A DNA stretch of 64,000 nucleotides from Sialis fuliginosa (lineage: Eukaryota; Arthropoda; Insecta; Megaloptera; Sialidae), in NCBI GenBank assembly GCA_961205875.1, contig OY540810.1, positions 13,640,001-13,704,000 of the forward strand, read 5' to 3'. The number at the start of each line of letters is the position of its first letter. The first letter of the stretch is position 1. The position numbers and the translations under genes are program-made. Below the pieces are notes generated by a model. It had not been told where the DNA came from. It ran no database searches and worked only from the letters and a program-made list of their open reading frames with translations. Positions 61,435-64,000 of this stretch are shown here, in pieces.

Positions 61435-61792
61435 AAGCTGGATATAATAATTTTCAAAAAAAATTATCGAGATATTGGTTAAAACGACAAGCACATTTAA
61501 AAATCATTTTACGAAGATCAGAAATATTGAAATTATTTTTCTAAAAAGCAACGAAACATAATAATATAATATATCATTTAAATTATGTCACGACTTCTAA
61601 CCTTTAAAATAATTTCAAGAACGCTGTTTCCAAAATATACTAAAGCGTTCCTATCTCAACTTCATAAAAATACCGACGTTTTGCTATGACAGCTCTTGCA
61701 GCATACACATCCCCATTGTTTACGACACACAAACACACATATGAGGATGGTTTGTAGGAGTTTTCTCAAGGTCGGATCTCAAATAATATATA

Positions 61793-62312
61793 CAGTGTGT
61801 CCCAGAATAGATGTAATGTAAATCGAATTTTAGAATGACATTGATGTAAAACTAACGTATACCAAAAAACAGTTGATTTGGTTTTGTACATTTTATATTT
61901 ATATTAAATTGCAATATTAATTTTTTGTATTATATAAAAAATAAATAAAATAACACTTTCAATAAATTAAGTAGATATTTTATTGTGAAGTAAAAAGTAG
62001 GGTTGGAAACAACAACAGAGACATATTATTTAGTTATTAAGTTGTTTTCAACCCTTCTTTTAATTAATTGAAAATGTTATTTTTTTTATGCTCTGAAATT
62101 CGCTATAGGGTTACAAAATTGCATTTTAAACAAACTTTCTTAGTGGATTATTTCATATTTTGAAAAATGTAGGTAGTTTGTTCTTGGTTATTTTTACAAG
62201 TTTGCTTACAAAATACCTTGTAGAAGATCAAATCAACAAATTTTTGGTATACGTTAGTTTTACATCATTCTGAAATTTCAATTTCTTGTTACATCTGTCC
62301 TGGGACACACTG
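61793..62312. mobile_element. 0.52 kb Tc1/mariner-like foldback
   Basis: TA|CAGTGTGTCCCAG at the left and CTGGGACACACTG|TA at the right. The arms share AAACTAACGTATACCAAAAA and its complement. CAGTGTGTCCC-type ends with TA flanks are typical of mariner-derived MITEs. Confidence 0.8.
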
Positions 62313-62898
62313 TATATAATATATCTATATTGTCTATGGGCTAAATCATCATAGATATAATTGATTTAGCGGTATAATTAATGTGTCATTTTAAGATATT
62401 TATTTAATATTATTTTTTATGAATGTTATTGGTTGTAATTGTTTATTCGTTATTTATTTATGAAAACTACTCTGTTTTCTAAAAAACTTGAGGAGTTTAT
62501 TCAAGTTTTTTCATTTTATTATTTCTTACAATTAGTAGGTAATAAATATAACAAAATATAAAAGCATTAAATTGAAAACAAAAAATAATAAACTAACCCA
62601 AGATTTAAAAAATAATTATGTTCCAAAGATTCCGATTATAATATTTTAATATAAAAACTTTATATCTAAACCCATAAAAAAGACATTAATTATGTGTTAG
62701 GTTAGAACACATATTTATATTTTATATAATAAAAAAACGTATTTTGCATTAAACTATCCAAGATAATGAATCTTGGCTTACACCCAAAAGCCAAGATCCA
62801 TATCAAGATCACCACGGAATTCTCAATACTTGTATATCTAAAGTAATTTTTACATTGTTCTACTCTGCACCTCCACCATAAGTTATATCGTTTTAGTC

Positions 62899-63676
62899 CA
62901 AGGTATATACAGACAAGGTAGTCTCAATAGATCCTTAACAAATCAGCGTTTGCGCAAGAATTACGTCACTACGGGGATATATTAAAAAGTTTAAATGTAT
63001 AATTAGTACAAAAAATAGATTTTTCAAACATAATAGGTCTTTTATCATAAAAAATTGGTATAGAGATAGTTTGATACTTACACGGAAAAATATACTGTAA
63101 GAATTACAGTTTTTTCTGTCTATCCTATTTAATAAGTGAAAATATATAATATTTTACCATCTGAAACTGCAATAATATAATTTTAAACTGTAATATAATA
63201 TAATACTCAGTATAAATTGATGGATAAAATAATAATAATAATAAACTGCAAAATAACAGTCTAAAATTATATTATTACAGTTTCAACCAGTAAAATATGA
63301 TATGTTTTCGCTTACTCTCTGGAATAGATAGGAAAAACTGTAATTCTGACAGTATATTTTTTCCGTGTACACTTTAAGAAACCAATGAGTGTAGTCGACC
63401 GACCAAGGGATGCAAAGGTAGTTTTGCAGGGGGTGAAAGGGACGAAAAACTTCAAAATGGCAACTGCCTACACTAATCGATTTCTTAAAGTGTAGATACC
63501 AAATTATCTCTGTACCAATTTTCGTTGATTAAGGAATTATTGTGTTCGACAAACTTATTTTCTTGTACTAATTATACAATTATAACATTTGAACATATCC
63601 CCGGGTTGACGTAATTGTCGCGCAAACGCTAATTGGCCAAGGAGCCATTGAGAATACCTTATCTTTATATACCTTG
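62899..63676. mobile_element. 9-bp-duplication foldback family, copy 3, with nested elements
   Basis: Perfect 9-bp duplication GTTTTAGTC at 62890-62898 and 63677-63685. The ends CAAGGTATATACAGACAAGG and CTTTATATACCTTG match copies 1 and 2. The arms carry TGACGTAATT. The interior is another foldback (about 63045-63530) broken by the element at 63081-63367. Confidence 0.85.
63081..63367. mobile_element. 287-bp TA-flanked MITE nested in copy 3
   Basis: CACGGAAAAATATACTGTAA at the left, ACAGTATATTTTTTCCGTG at the right, with about 35-bp near-perfect inverted termini. TA is present on both sides. The opposite arm of the host foldback (about 63490-63510) shows the uninterrupted target ATCTACACTTTAAG in reverse. 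Confidence 0.85.
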
Positions 63677-64000
63677 GTTTTAGTCGAAATACTTTATTAT
63701 TCATATTTTTATTACTTTATAAGAAACTGATCTATATATTTTGTATTGATTAAAGTAATAAATTAAAAATTCAATAATACTCTATTTAATATCAACATAT
63801 TTCGAATTAGTCATCTTTCGAACTTCTAAATTTAGCTCTTATGATATTAATTTAATAATCAATCAAATTGTTGCATTATTCATCGATGGAGTGTTATTTA
63901 ATCATTAATATCGTGTATAATATTGATTATATTGTTTTCGGCTCGTGACTTTTGCGTGTGTGTGTGTACATATATTTGTAAATAACAATTGCATGTATAA

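Larger units (their letters stand above)
50773..64000. other. first visible intron or 5' region: no coding exon found
   Basis: 13.2 kb upstream of the first visible para exon. No minus-strand exon for the conserved N-terminal start of Para was found, so it probably lies beyond 64000. Transposable elements occupy much of it. Two GC-richer islands (about 53990-54140 and 60640-60800) are unexplained. The remaining stretches, such as 57350-58200, 58300-59380, 60870-61200 and 62320-62880, are AT-rich with nothing recognisable. Confidence 0.65.

Overview
This window is a piece of an AT-rich arthropod genome, almost certainly an insect. It is dominated by one very large gene on the minus strand: para, the voltage-gated sodium channel alpha subunit. 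I could place 27 consecutive coding exons between 50772 (5' side) and 2202 (3' side). The reading phase closes at every junction, and together they give 4846 coding bases, about 1615 residues. Residue numbers below count from the first codon in the window. The first coding exon (about 60 N-terminal residues in Drosophila Para) and everything after segment S3 of repeat IV are not found here and should lie beyond the right and left edges. I cannot name the species. The intron size, AT content and protein details would fit a hemipteran or a beetle, but that is a guess.

Layout of the gene, read on the minus strand from high to low coordinates: end of the N-terminus (50.6-50.8 kb); repeat I (45.5-34.5 kb); the I-II cytoplasmic linker (32.7-21.2 kb); repeat II (17.5-14.8 kb); the II-III linker (14.8-5.8 kb); repeat III (5.8-2.9 kb, including the fast-inactivation linker with MFM); and the start of repeat IV (2.5-2.2 kb). 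The selectivity-filter residues of repeats I-III are D, E and K, as in a normal DEKA sodium channel. The gene is continuous across the II-III linker, so it is not the split two-gene arrangement reported for aphids. The pyrethroid-resistance positions I checked all carry the wild-type residue.

The introns and the 13.2 kb right of the first visible exon (50773-64000) are packed with non-autonomous transposable elements. Most are foldback or MITE-like with inverted termini, and many are nested. The best supported are: four copies of a family with 9-bp target duplications (Mutator-like size) whose ends carry TATA, CCAAT and CRE-like motifs pointing outward; hAT-like elements with 8-bp duplications; Tc1/mariner-like foldbacks flanked by TA, one of them 2.5 kb long; and four copies of a larger element, two of which keep a decayed ORF with an AERVRRYRARQ-type motif.

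No RNA gene, CRISPR array, complete transposase or second protein-coding gene could be supported. I did not find a clearly new biological system. The most interesting unexplained material is the promoter-like termini of the 9-bp-duplication family, the dated nested insertions, and two GC-rich islands upstream of the first visible exon.
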